A DNA stretch of 64,000 nucleotides from contig JACKQL020000050.1 of NCBI GenBank assembly GCA_018296165.2, forward strand, positions 310,001 through 374,000. The letters are read 5' to 3'. The DNA comes from Termitomyces sp. T153. Lineage: Eukaryota > Basidiomycota > Agaricomycetes > Agaricales > Lyophyllaceae. Position numbers and translations under genes: made by a program. This document shows, one piece after another, positions 43,331 to 54,811 of this stretch (positions within the stretch are counted from its first letter, which is position 1; every line of letters starts with the position of its first letter). Under the pieces are notes generated by a model. The model had not been told where the DNA came from. It did not search any database and saw only the letters and a program-made list of their open reading frames with translations.

Positions 43331-43935
43331 AGTGGACTCAAGCAGCCCACTATAAAGGAGATAGTAAATAAGGAGGAGATTTGGGTAACCAAAAGCTTAT
43401 CCAAGGACCACCTGTCACTGCTGATCTCAGAGGGAGAGTAAAAGATTACTCTTCAGGAGGGGGAGAGAGTATGCTAGAAGGATTGAGTTGATCCTTCAAC
43501 AGCAAGGGAATGGAAGATTTAGAATAGACCAATCCCAAGGCCTATCCTTAAAATCAGAGATTTGTTTGATGGCCTTGCATGACAAGTACACAAAGTCAGT
43601 ACCACCAGTGAAATCAGCCAAGGAGGAGCATTGCTTGTTGCCAAGAGTAGATGGGAGGAAGGCATGGCCTTCCAAGCTAACAGAAGGCAATATTCCTTGC
43701 CTTCAATAGCAAAAGTATGATGAGTTCCAAGACATTGTCAATAGAACAAAGGAGAAACTCCCTTCCTTAATGAGAAGTAAATCATGAGATAAATCTCATT
43801 AATGAGACCAAATAGTACTCATACTTCATGCTAAGGTGCCCTAAGTCACTCTAGCAGCAATTGCAGAATAAAATTGACTGCTATGTGCATGCTAAGTGGT
43901 GGAAACCATGTGCAGCTAATTAGGCTGCACCACTA

Positions 43936-45060
43936 TTGTGCATCTCTAAAAAGGATGGGTCTCTGTGGGTGTTAGACATGTGCCAATACAATAACAATAC
44001 TGTTAAGGATGTAATGCCCTTGCTAAACCAAGAGGTCATTAAGAAAGATGTAGCTTGCATGCTAGTGAGGTCAAAAATTGACCTCACAGATGCATATAAG
44101 CAAGTGAGGATACATACATTGGACATACCAAAGACTGCATTTATGACCATTACTGGAACATATTGTAGTAATATCATGCAAATTGACAATTGTAATACAC
44201 TAGCAACATTGCAATATTTGATGACATCCATATTTAAAGATGTCATTGGCAAGTGGATGCATGTATACTTAGATGATATATTTGTCTTTTCAGATTCCAT
44301 TGAGAAACACAAGCAGCACCTCAGAGTAGACTATGCAAGAACAAGCTCTACCTCAAATGGAAGAAGTGCAAGCTGTATGCCAAGCATATAGAGTGCCTTG
44401 GCCATGTAATTGATGTGCAGGGTATACATCCTGATATGGATAAGTTGAATAGGATCCAGGAATGGAGCACTCCTAGAACCTACAACAATATCCAGCATTT
44501 TGTGGGATTGGTGAACTACATTGGAAATTTTTTGCCCAATGTCTCTGCATATACTAGGCCATTAATGGCCATGATGCAGAATGGGTTGCCATTTTATTAG
44601 CAACCTATTTACCAATAGTGAAAGGATCTGCACCAAAACTCCAGTAATATGCTCAATTGATCCTTGGCACAATGATCCTATCTGGCTGATCTGCAATGCC
44701 TTAAAGACAGGTGTTGGAGCCATGGACAATGTCTAAGCTGGCAGAAATGTTGGCCAGCTAGATTCATGTCTAAAAAATTCACTAATGCACAGCAAAATTA
44801 TATCATGCATGAACTGAAAACTTTGGCTATTCTAGAAACCCTCCTCAAATAGGAGGATAAGCTTCTAGGGTACAAGATCTGTGTAATAATGGATCATAAG
44901 GCTCTTGAGTTTTTCAAAAGTCAACAAAATCTATCACTGCATCAATAACAGTGAATAGACTATATGTCAAAATTCAACTTCTAAGATTCAATTTTGACAT
45001 CACATGTATGCTTGCTCAAGCACACTTGTTACCAACTCTCAATCACAAAGTATACAAAGT
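43936..45060 (+). pseudogene. RT-RNase H of element 7
   Basis: 43936-44391 holds the palm: ISKKDGSLWVLDMCQYNNN, RSKIDLTDAYKQVRIHT and HVYLDDIFVFSDSIEKH with both catalytic Asp. 44415-44600 gives the thumb (GIHPDMDKLNRIQEW). RNase H traces continue (FMSKKFTNAQQNYIMHEL, DHKALEFFKSQ) to about 45060 with stops. Confidence 0.85.
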
Positions 45061-45166
45061 ACCTCATGGCCCAAGAGATTGGTAGTCCAAATGAACATAG
45101 TCATAGATGTGGTATATGTCTCAAGGGGAGTTGCTTTTAAAGTAGTGGGATAAGCAGTCCACTACC

Positions 45167-46221
45167 TTGTTGAGCTCTCCTTTCACACAGTGTAGTGGGG
45201 CACTTTGGCACCCAGAGAATGATGGAATATGTTTGTTGTGTCAATGGGCAAAAGGGAGCAATCATCTTTCAGGGAAGTTACACTCCCTGCACATGCCAGT
45301 TAAGCTCTGGGATTCTATAGGGATGGACTTTATAAGCCTGTTTCTTGAATCAAAAGGATATAACTACCTTTGGGTAGTTATATGTTGTATGATGAGCATA
45401 GTGCACTTAATTGCAGTGCACACTACCATGACAGCATTACAGCTGTCCTGGATTTATATGTGCAAGATTGTGAGGCTACATGGCCTCCCAAGCTCAATCA
45501 TCAGTAATTGAGACTCTAAGTCCATGTCTAAATGGTGGTGTGAACTGCACAAGTTGTTAGGAGCAAAGCTCCTAATATCTACATTGTTTTATCTGCAGAC
45601 AGATGGTCAGACTGAATGTGCCAATAGGAACTTGGTCAGATCTTGCATACTGTGGTATGACCAGACCAGAAAGACTGGTTAAGTTGAATAGACTTAATGG
45701 AGTTTGCAATAAATACAAGTATTTCTGAAACAATGCACTTTGCACCATTTGAGTTGAACAGTAGATACATGCTATTGATGATATGGAAGATTAGATCAGA
45801 TACTGTGATTCCAAGAGGAATCCAGCAGTTTGCCTGCCAAGCTTTAGAGAACTTGGCAGCAGCTTACAATGCAATAATTGAGGTGTGCATCTTTCAGATG
45901 CACTTAGCCAACTTGCATTGCAAGTCTGATCTCAAGCTAGAGAAAGGTGCATTGGTATACCTTTTAATGAAGAACCTCAACCTTCCTAAAGGCAGAGCAA
46001 GGAAGCTCTGCTCAAAGTGGGTTGAGCCATATAAAATTCTGGAGGCCTACAGTGAGACCTCCAATTATGTGTTGAAGTTGCCTACAGCACTCCAAGAACA
46101 AAGAATACATCCTAAGTTCCATGTGTCACTCCTGCACCCATATAAGGCCAGCAACAATGCACTGTTTCTCAATAGGGCAATACCAAAGCCATATGACTTT
46201 AGTGCTCCAGACAACCAGGAA
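45167..46221 (+). pseudogene. Integrase of element 7, interrupted at its C-terminus
   Basis: 45167-45511 has GKLHSLHMPVKLWDSIGMDF and FLESKGYNYLWVVICCM (first catalytic Asp in GMDF); the core resumes near 45600 (LQTDGQTECANRNL, catalytic Glu present). 45697-46221 has MEFAINTSISETMHFAPFEL, LVYLLMKNLNLPKGRARKL and IHPKFHVSLLHPYK, ending at DFSAPDNQE, where a chromodomain normally starts and an LTR fragment is inserted instead. Confidence 0.8.
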
Positions 46222-46445
46222 TGTCATGACCCATTCCCAGAACTCCAGACCTTGTTTCCAGCCACCTCACTTTCCCAGAGTTCTCCCCCAACTCCCTCAT
46301 TGACTCCCCCAACCTTTGTTCACCCACAGCACCCACTCCAGGTAACTCTGATGCTTCTTTGGCAAACTCTGACAGCCCCCTGACTAATTTTGATGCCTTC
46401 TCCACAGCCTTTGATGCTTTCTCTGCCTCTCCTGAGCTCCTAGCA
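46222..46445 (+). repeat. Truncated LTR of sushi family 5 inside element 7
   Basis: Begins TGTCATGACCCATTCCC, as 26680 does, and follows that LTR for about 220 bp (CTCTGATGCTTCT, CTTCTCCACAG, TCTCCTGAGCTCCT), then stops. Only the 5' fifth of the LTR is present. Confidence 0.75.
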
Positions 46446-48290
46446 TCTAAATGATACAGTGCCTGGCTGCTTACCAGACAGCTGAGAGATTACATTGGTT
46501 TGTGGGTGCTTTGAGTGCTAGAATGACTTCAGGAGTATTCTCCACCCCAACTTCTATTGGTCACCAATGACTAATGCAGTCTTTGTTAGCAATGAAGTGG
46601 TCTTTGCCCACTCCACTGAAATGGTGGGGATATATGAAATACCCCCCTGCTATGAATTATTATACTAGTGGGCTCCCTGAGGGATGCCCATGAATCCTGA
46701 GCAGATCTGACTGACCTGAAGCTCATTTGGAAAAGTGGATTAAAGGTTACAATGAGGGAGCAGATTCATGCCACTCTCCTCTTTCAGGAGTTCTATCAGA
46801 TCTCCTTTTATATGGCTCCAGACTTGAGAGACCACACCATGTGGCAGGTCATGGAGCTGACTCCAGCAAGTTGGAAACATCTCTGCCCAGAGGGGACCAT
46901 CATTAGATATTGGTCCTCTTACTGTCATGTTTGTTGGCCATACTTGGCCATACAAATAACAATATATGAGGAGTGGGACTTAATCAAGTCCTAATCAGCC
47001 ATTATTTTGACATTGATGCATGGGTGCAGTACATCCTGCACCATAGCTACCCAGGTTTGCAGAATCTGTATTCAGGTGTAGCCATCAATGCTTCATTGCA
47101 CATAAACTGATGCTTAGTCTTTGGTTATATTCTAGGTTGGGCACTGGCCCCAACTACTCCACATGCATGAATGGCCTATATGAGGCTGTTTGCTATAGTA
47201 GTTGCCCAACTGTATCTCTATCAAGATGTGGTTAACAATTACTGGACTAGTGTAGGGGAGTTTTCTCTAATTACTTCCTATACTTTCACTATGCATAGGC
47301 TGCAAGTGCTGCCTATGCAAACAATTTAAGTGAGACAGAGGTGATACATCACCTCCTGGCCAACTGTGTGTCTCCCTCCTGGGTGAATCATGCATATACC
47401 TATAGCATATGCTTTCTCAATCACCATTAGTCTGGGAGTGCAATTCACATGGACTTGTTCACACAGGTTGACAATAAATACCTTCATTGACTCTAAACCA
47501 TTGGAGTACCCCCTGCAGTAGAGGGGTACAATGGGTGGTATGCCTCCACTGCTGACAACAGGGAGCACTTCCAAGTGCTCCTCCAAATCTAAGAGAGCAG
47601 AGGCCACTCCCTCTTGGGCATGGCTGAATGGCTGCACTATAGTGAGGAGGGTATCTTCACTCACTTCTTGCACTGATTCATGGAGGTGAGAGCTGTGCTA
47701 GCATTAGCAGAGGAGCCATTATTAGTGGCTTCTCCCATAAGTGCAGCCCCAACTGAGGAAGGGCCTTTGTTGTCAATGGCCTTAGCCACTACCAACCCAG
47801 CCACAAGCTCTGGTGTGTCCTCAGAGGATGCACCTTCAGAGGAGTCCATGGAATTGGACTACATTGACAACTCAGCATTGACCATGAGTGTCCAACCAGT
47901 GACAGCTCCACTAGTCATTCCCAGTCCCACATATGCAGTAGTAGCAACTAATGTTGCTACTCCCATTGCCCCTGAGGCTGGATCCAGTGGCTCCAGTGAT
48001 ACAGCTAATGCTGTATTGGAGCACTGGGTGGACATCATGAGCAACAAAGAAGCAGCAGCCTTGAAGATGAATGAACAAGCCAGGTGACCTACCAGTGGAG
48101 CTCACAGAAGATATAGATACAATGCAGGCACTTGGAGCCTACATTTTGCACTCAGTGCAGTTGGACAGCACACTGAGATATAGTTTGTCCAGGTAGAATT
48201 GTATGGTCCTACTACTATTATAACATAGGAATTCATGATTGAATTTCAGTGCACACTCTTGGGTGGGATGCTGTATTGTAAGCTTGTATG
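46446..48290 (+). other. Coding-like block of unknown origin in element 7
   Basis: Readable pieces on the plus strand: WSSPMT-like text near 46555, MREQIHATLLFQEFYQISF and LRDHTMWQVMELTPASW (46752-46994), YFDIDAWVQYILHHSYPG (about 47005), and an open 135-codon frame 47680-48087 with an acidic/Ser-rich stretch and ALKMNEQAR at the end. No domain is recognised. It may be an extra ORF of the element or another inserted sequence. Confidence 0.4.
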
Positions 48291-48525
48291 ATTTTCTTAT
48301 GCAGACAGAAAACAGAAACAAGACCACACTATGGATTTGAGAGAGAGAGAAAGCAAGACAGAATGAGCCAAAGAAAGGTAGAACTAGTGTATGGAAAAGA
48401 AAGATCTCCTATCAGTAAGTCCTATCAGCTCAATAGATATCTAGTGACCATTAAGGTTCTGTCAAGTATCTGTAAGTCACAATCATTACTTTGTTTTCTG
48501 TTGAAGTGAGTCCATTGACAGACTC

Positions 48526-48537
48526 AAAAGGGGGGTA
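48526..48537 (+). promoter_or_regulatory. Polypurine tract of element 7
   Basis: AAAAGGGGGGTA directly before the 3' LTR. Confidence 0.75.
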
Positions 48538-48752
48538 TGTAATGGAGCAGCCATTACCTAGCTGTACCATACATTATATATTAATTATTTAACTATATAG
48601 ATAGCATCACATGACACTATCCCTGAAAACTACTGTACTTGTAATTATGTAAGGCAGCACCTTACTTCATACTTTGTAGACAGAATTATTGATTGGTTTT
48701 GACTTATGGAGTGTGAACCATAAGCTGCACAAACTGTAATGGAAACATTACA
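48538..48752 (+). repeat. 3' LTR of element 7
   Basis: 215 bp, TGTAATGGAGC...GGAAACATTACA; followed by TAATC. Confidence 0.85.
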
Positions 48753-49450
48753 TAATCGGCTGCCCTGGACCATCCTTCCCAACCATCTCATTGGAATATC
48801 CCATGTTATTAGTGGATGGCCTCCAAGCTGCACAATGTCAAATGAGACCAGCAAGCCTAAGGAAGGAAAGCAAGGTATTAAAGACCTATGCAACAAGGAT
48901 GAGCATGTCCTTCTGACTGCCCTCCAAAGTGGTCACTGAAAATCACAAAGGTTAATTCCAACAAGATCAAGAAGAATGAGGTTGCCATCATTGCCACTAC
49001 TAAGCCTACTACAAATAATGCTCCCACTATCCATTCCTAAGTGGTCTTTGCTAGTGGAAAGACATGGATAGGCAAGCCTGCCCCCATAAGTGCTGCAGCC
49101 ACACATGTTAGGCACAAGAAGAAAATTGTCAAGGTGCAGTCAGATAATAAGCTAACATAAAATAAAAAATATGTTCCACTACAATGGATGACACATGCAC
49201 TTGTAGTGCCCTACCCTGAATTGTTGAGGTCTGTGAGGAGAGGTTGCCATGAGCATCATGGATCTGTGGTTTTTGTGCATCATACATGCTTTCTGTATCA
49301 AGAGGACAACCAATAAACTCCTCTAGAAGTGCAAGGAACATGTCAATATCTGTTCAAGGTCAAGTTTCTCAAGAGGGAGATCATTATCAAACAAGAAACA
49401 ATTATAGACACTGAAAGATTGGGTCTAAGATGCTACACTATGTACAGTGT
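48753..49450. other. Transposon relic and junction to host DNA
   Basis: CpG-poor sequence with short frames and no recognised domain. Base composition switches to host-like (CpG present) at about 49460. Confidence 0.4.
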
Positions 49451-49737
49451 TAGCGGGCCATGCTGATTAGTTAATTGCAGTGAAAGGCGCGTCTACTGGA
49501 TGACGACGCGTTGATAAAGCGTTGTCGCGTCGCGAGTCTGACAAGGGCTGAGGGTCAACCCAACTCAGAGTAATTCTCGTGGATGCCATGAAGTACTGAA
49601 CATCAGGATGCCGGCTTTGCCGAGCAGCCACATATACAACAACAACGTCCTTATTTGGGGGGGAGGGGAGAGGTACCATGTCCATAAATCAATCGATCTC
49701 ACACCCCTTGGTCTTAACAATCGTTAACGAGCCTACA

Positions 49738-50520
49738 GGTCGCTATTCGCGTTGGAGATGGCAAGAAGCTCGCGCACGATGGAACCAAGGTCGAGTTTGT
49801 TGGCAGCATAGGTTCGTTGCAACCCATTCGCCTCGAGTACCCAAACCAATTCAACCAGAGCTGTTCTACGATCGGGGTCATCATCATGAACTCCTCTCCC
49901 TCTTCCATGAACTGGCTGCGCCAGAAGAAATGCGTCAAGCACAGACATTCGACTTTCTCTTCAAGAATGTAGAGAAGCAGTTTGAATCTTACCAGGGCAT
50001 CAATGTCAAACTAAGGTGAGTCCTATCAGTCGCATGCTACATTCACCAATTCCTTCAAAGATATTACATCCGTGTTTCCATCTCTCGTCGTATGGCTGTC
50101 TACACAGTACAACAAATCTAAGTGTGTTGCCTTCCTAACCTCTGGGCACCCTCTCCCTAATTTATAATCATGGACGGTGCCCCTGTGCGGGGTGAGTTGA
50201 GTACTCTTGATCGACCCTCCTCCACCAAAGCTATAAATCAACTCTCAGGCGAAACAATTCCTATACACCTCCTCCTCGGTGGCAATGACCTCACTCCAAC
50301 ATTCCGCGACGTCAACAAGTTCAGCACGAGGTGCTATCTCAACCTTGTCCTGATCGATAAGGAGAACCGACGGTACTTTAAGCAGCAAGTACGTCACCTC
50401 TCCGCTCTCCCTCGCCATGAATTCAACAAGACTCTGAGATTTCTCTCGCAGATCAAGTCGTTTTCATCAGGATCTCGGCTGAGAAAACCCTTGCGATCCA
50501 AGTCAATCTACGCACTTCGT
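49738..50520 (+). pseudogene. VPS26-like copy with internal deletion
   Basis: Exons: 49738-49811 (GKKLAHDGTKVEFVGSI), 49859-50015 (ELFYDRGHHHELLSLFHEL, KNVEKQFESYQGINVKLR), a start of the next exon at 50061 (YYIRVSISRRM), then immediate divergence to a stop. Homology resumes at about 50167 (IMDGAPVRG, ETIPIHLLLGGNDLTPT, ENRRYFKQQ). The middle of the protein, between SRRM and the EIMDGAP segment, is deleted. Introns of 45-55 bp are otherwise preserved. Confidence 0.8.
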
Positions 50521-51061
50521 TAGTTTCAAGAATTGGTCAGAGAAGAATTGGTCAGAAAAGGCGATGAATACGCTCTTAGCATCGATGCGTCCTGTCTGTC
50601 CTTTTCCATGATCTGGATTGGGATTTTTAAAACTCGCTGTGGGCGCGTGCTGGATTTTCCCGGCACAATCTGCGCATTGCACAACGTGCGTGCCTCTTTT
50701 GTTGATCGTTCGAATCCCTGACTTTGACTTTGACGTGTTGACAGCAATCAAACAGCGATTTTCTCTCAGAGCTCGGAGTATCCTGGGCCATCGACGAATT
50801 TTGTTGGAATTTCTGGCCAAGGTGTAGTGTTGTTAGTTAGCCCCTCAAGTTTACTCTGTGCAGAGGAATATCGACGAGGACGCTGATCGACGTATTTTAC
50901 GAAATTCCAACATCGAAACAATTTGCTCCCTTCTCGTCTTTTCTGTAATCTCTCTCCTGACCGCTCCGAGCTGTACATCGAAAGGTTCATGCTATTGCAA
51001 CCCGTGCCGCACGAACACCACTACGCTAGCTACACTTGGATCATGTACCAATGCAAGATGC

Positions 51062-51943
51062 CTAGAAAACATTGTTCTGCTCCCTTTCCCTTCTTCTCTC
51101 TGCGATTCTTGTCAACATAATCTCCCGACCACTGCGAGAGAAATGCCTCTTTGTCTTTTCCCCTCCATTCGCAACCACCTTGTGCCTCGCTCCCGATGTC
51201 GTCTGTTCACTCACGGATTTGGTCGCTGTCGGAACTGCAGCTACAAGTGTCGAATGGACGTGGGTCACCGTCGCCGTTGTCGATGGTTGGACTGCTGGGA
51301 TTAGGTTCTTGAGTGCCCCTTCTCTTTTCCAAGGTAAACGAGCCAGGTTGTCCCACACTTTCTCGATATCGCCAGCGTCTTCTCTCAGAAAAATAGTGAC
51401 GTGATGGTATGGACGATAGTCTTTGCATGCCTCAAAGACGGGGCGGCCTTGTTCGTCTTCCACAGACGAGACCTCATTACTTTTGATGCTAGATCAAGAG
51501 TTGATGAACTCTGATTATATATAACGTGATACCACTCACGACCATATAAACTTGCCCTTCGATGAACAGTGGTCCTGGAACTGCTCAGCGACAAGGTCCC
51601 TAAAGGTTGAAAGACCACTAAAAGGTGAAAGAGTAAGGAAAGGAAGAGAAGCTGTGACGTTGTGGACTGACTGGGGGTTCTGTGTCTCCTCATGAGGACT
51701 TGTACCAGGACGAGTTCCCTTCAATATCACTACGGTGCTGGCCAATATTTTTTCTTTCTCATCATTCGACAGATCAGGAGTGATCCCGAGAAAGTCTATC
51801 TTGAGTCGCCGTAAGTCCTTGTCTTTCTTTCCTAGAGCAGAGTTGGAAGTTCCGCAGCGGTAAAGGGTGAATATCTCATCGGCCCCTATGACCAGAGAAG
51901 ATAGGGACAATGTGGCGAACAACAGTAAAAGGATACGTGTCAT
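51062..51943 (-). CDS. Secreted protein of unknown function
   Basis: Exons 51943-51540 and 51488-51062 with a 51-bp GT-AG intron; the join keeps frame and gives about 276 residues. The N-terminus is a clear signal peptide (MTRILLLLFATLSLSSLVIGA, cleavage expected after GA). The mature part has IFTLYRCG, LRRLKIDFLGITPDL and, after the intron, CKDYRPYHHVTIFLRED and IEKVWDNLARLPW. The C-terminal third is Ser/Thr-rich, then basic (GREIMLTRIAERRRER), and might contain a further intron. No domain is recognised; a small secreted or effector-like protein is possible. The left-hand copy is broken. Confidence 0.6.
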
Positions 51944-52559
51944 GGTGAATCCTTAGAACGGCATTATTCAATGTCGCGTGATGAGAGTGACCTGGCCTTA
52001 CGTGAAATCAGGTGGTAAAGACTGTTCGATATGAGGACAACAATGTCAAAGGAATAGGAAATGCAGATATGGGGAGGACCAGCCTAAAGGTTTCCCTGGG
52101 ATAATGCTGCTATTTATCATCGGCTGCTTTTGTGGGCGTTTTGATGTTTCAAAGTCACCTTCCTACGGCCGAAATAAAATATCCTTACAGAAGAATGATT
52201 GAACACAATATGAGGGCGCGTTGCGCCGTTCAACGCCGCAACTGTGATCGCTTGCCCGACCTGGAAATATTGCTTGTAGTGCCTGTCCTCGTTTATGTAT
52301 ATGCACATTTACTATGTATGACGATTAAACTATGGTCATTGATACAAGATGATTTTCGGACAAGCCTATCATATGTCGTATAGCAACCGTAGAGAGCTTC
52401 CCACAGCGAGCGAAACACCAGAGAAACGCAAGGAATCTGTCCTCTTCCTTCCAGCCACGGTTATCCGGTGCATGTCCTCGTATCGCCTTGCGGACGCTTT
52501 ATCGCTTCACTTATAATCTAAGCAATAGTGTAAGAGAAACTTGGCGAGTGAAACACGAG

Positions 52560-52960
52560 AGCATACCAACCCATGGAGAATAAGCCAGGCTCAATAATCC
52601 TTCTTCATCTGATCTCATCTTACTCCAAATCTTAATGCCTTCAACTTCCACTTCTTTAGAATAATCAAAGCCTTTCTCCTTAACCTAAGACCGTGTGGAC
52701 GCTCTACTGACGTCTATGTAATTCTGTAGATGCTCGGTGCTGATAAGATGCCACATATTTCTGTCATCCTCACTATCGGTTTCATCGTCGCTGTTGATTT
52801 CTTCATCACTATCGTTGGTCTTGTAATTCGATCATCTTGCTTCGTCATAATTTTGGACGATATCCCGGACTGTCAAGAGAAGTATGCTCCAAGGATAATG
52901 GATAGTACCGTCAAGGGCTAGTGGTTTATTGTGGGAGTAGTGGTCATAAGCTGACATGAA
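52560..52960 (-). pseudogene. Acidic orphan gene, copy 3 (broken)
   Basis: Reads AYDHYSHNKPLALDGTIHYP then a TGA where copy 1 has the Trp of EAKW. Acidic stretch and KEKGFDYSKEVEVE remain beyond it. A second stop precedes VKEKG. Confidence 0.55.
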
Positions 52961-53182
52961 GACTATTTAGCGAGTGATACCTGACAAGGATTGGTGGTCA
53001 TAATTCAGACAAGGACATAAGGGGGAACTCACAGTCCGCGCGAAGTGATTGTACAACTGTGAATGATGCTAGGCCAAAACTGGTTGATTATTTTTGCAAA
53101 ACTTTAAAAGCGGATCCGAGAAGCTTTGAGAAAATGTAGCTGGGATGAATCAGACACAGCGTATTTGAACTTGAAGGCAACA

Positions 53183-53476
53183 CTAGCGACGACGAGAAAT
53201 CATGAGGTGGAGGCACATATGATATATTGTACGCATCAAATGCATCAGATGTTGATCAGGGATCTGGCATCCCTGTTGACAAGGCAACCTTGTTGGTTCG
53301 ATCAACTTGACCAAAGAGCAGATACCTTCGGACGAACATGTGTAAGTGCCTGCAAGGATATCAAATAGATAACGACTCCTGCCCGAGACCAGGACATCAC
53401 AAAAATCCAAGGTCATAGAGAGAAGGATTAACGAACAGTCGAAGAAGAATGGTTGAGTTATCTGATGGGCAGTCAT
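53183..53476 (-). CDS. Hypothetical frame paralogous to 2431-2757
   Basis: 97 codons, sharing DVLVSGR, GTYTCSSEGICSLVKL and CQQGCQI with the left copy. Possibly a 5' exon of the orphan gene family. No domain recognised. Confidence 0.3.
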   Translation of the reverse strand: MTAHQITQPFFFDCSLILLSMTLDFCDVLVSGRSRYLFDILAGTYTCSSEGICSLVKLIEPTRLPCQQGCQIPDQHLMHLMRTIYHMCLHLMISRRR

Positions 53477-53549
53477 AGTCTAGCCTTTTTAACATTCGCA
53501 TCGGTCAACAAAAAATCAACCCACATTATTGACTGCTCTTGTGGGCGTT

Positions 53550-54235
53550 TTAATGTTTCAAACCTCCGTACTGCCCGAGTTTGTTGCACTGGAAGAATGC
53601 GAGGCTACACATTGTGAGGGCACAAACTGTATCGACTCCCTGGTCGTTGACCATGATCGGTGGAAATATCGTTGTAGTGCTACAACTCCTGTACTCAACT
53701 ATGTGCGCATGCAAAGTGACAATCGACCCGTGGCCATTTCTACATACATTTTGGGCCAGCCTCATATGACAACCGTGAAAAGTTTCCACAGCGAGCGAGT
53801 AAGCAGAGAAACGCAAGTAATTTGTCCTCTTCCTTCCAACCCCAGTCATCAGGTGTTGCGACGCTTTGTCGCTTCCGCTATACTCTAAAGAACAGTGTGT
53901 GAGAAACTTGGCGAGTGAAACACGAGAGCATACCAAGCCATGAAAAACGAGCCAGGCGAAATAATCCTTCTTCGTCTGATCTCGTCTTACTTCAACTTCC
54001 GCTTCTTTAGATTAATCAAGGCCTTTTTCTCTAGAGTACGACCGTGTCCGTGCTCTCCTGATGTCGATGTTATACTGTAGACTTTCGATACAGATCAGAT
54101 CCCGAGTATTTCTGTCATCTTGGCTATCGATTTCATCGTCGCTATTGATTTCGTCATCACTATCGTTGGTCTTGAAACTCAACCTTCTTGCTTCGTAGTA
54201 ATTTTAAGTCATATTCTGGGCCATCAACAACAGTC
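53550..54235 (-). pseudogene. Acidic orphan gene, copy 4 (broken)
   Basis: FKTNDSDDEINSDDEIDSQDD and ESLQYNIDIRRARTRS are readable near 54180-54050, with a TAA in the KEKGLD segment. The open frame 53936-53550 continues on the same strand into sequence not shared with copy 1. Confidence 0.45.
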
Positions 54236-54250
54236 CCCGCGTGGAGGGCA

Positions 54251-54811
54251 AGTTGTTACGATTGTGAATGATGCTACGCAAGAGCTGAAGAGTAGAGCAA
54301 ATCTGACAAAGCTTTGAGCTTCAAATTCGTAGACGTCCTTGAGTGACAATGAGACGTCCAGTCATGATGCATGATGAACCAGACACACCGTACAAACTTG
54401 AAGCAATCACAACCTGAGGTCCATCTGTACTTACATCAACCGCATCGTTTGTTAGTCTAGACCGGTGCCTCCCGATTCCTCCACGGAGCGGAGACAATTT
54501 ATACTTAATCGACACTTGCTCATTATAATGAATGGTTACGAGTCTATGACAAGTCATCCGAAAGGTCATCCGAATCTTTCGGATCTTTTGACTGTTGCAC
54601 AGTTTATACTAGTAATGTCCTACCAGACACTTCTTCTGTCTATCGTTCCATCCAACTCTAGGCCCCTACCAGATTCTTCTGTCAATAGGTCCAACTCTGA
54701 CCAACAGTACGCCACAGGACTGCTCCAGATGTTCAAATGATGTAGTTATATTTGCCGACATGTGTGCTCACAAGCTAAAATTGTCTCAATTGTCAGAGGA
54801 ACAAACAAAGA
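54251..54811. other. Intergenic, 3' of VPS34
   Basis: Short frames only; no recognised gene or repeat. Confidence 0.5.

Larger units (their letters stand above)
39678..48752 (+). mobile_element. Ty3/gypsy element 7 (9.1 kb, decayed)
   Basis: LTRs at 39678-39869 and 48538-48752, a polypurine tract before the 3' LTR, and a near-matching target duplication (TAATT / TAATC). Gag, protease, RT, RNase H and integrase follow in gypsy order with many stops. The 2.3 kb between integrase and 3' LTR holds a truncated foreign LTR and unexplained coding-like sequence. Confidence 0.85.
50160..54250. repeat. Segmental duplication, right copy
   Basis: Direct-orientation paralogue of 1-3700. It contains the intact secreted-protein gene and two tandem orphan units. 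Confidence 0.8.

Noticed and set aside
54465..54740. Small plus-strand gene 3' of VPS34
   Set aside because: No domain, no splice support, no counterpart in the duplicated segment.
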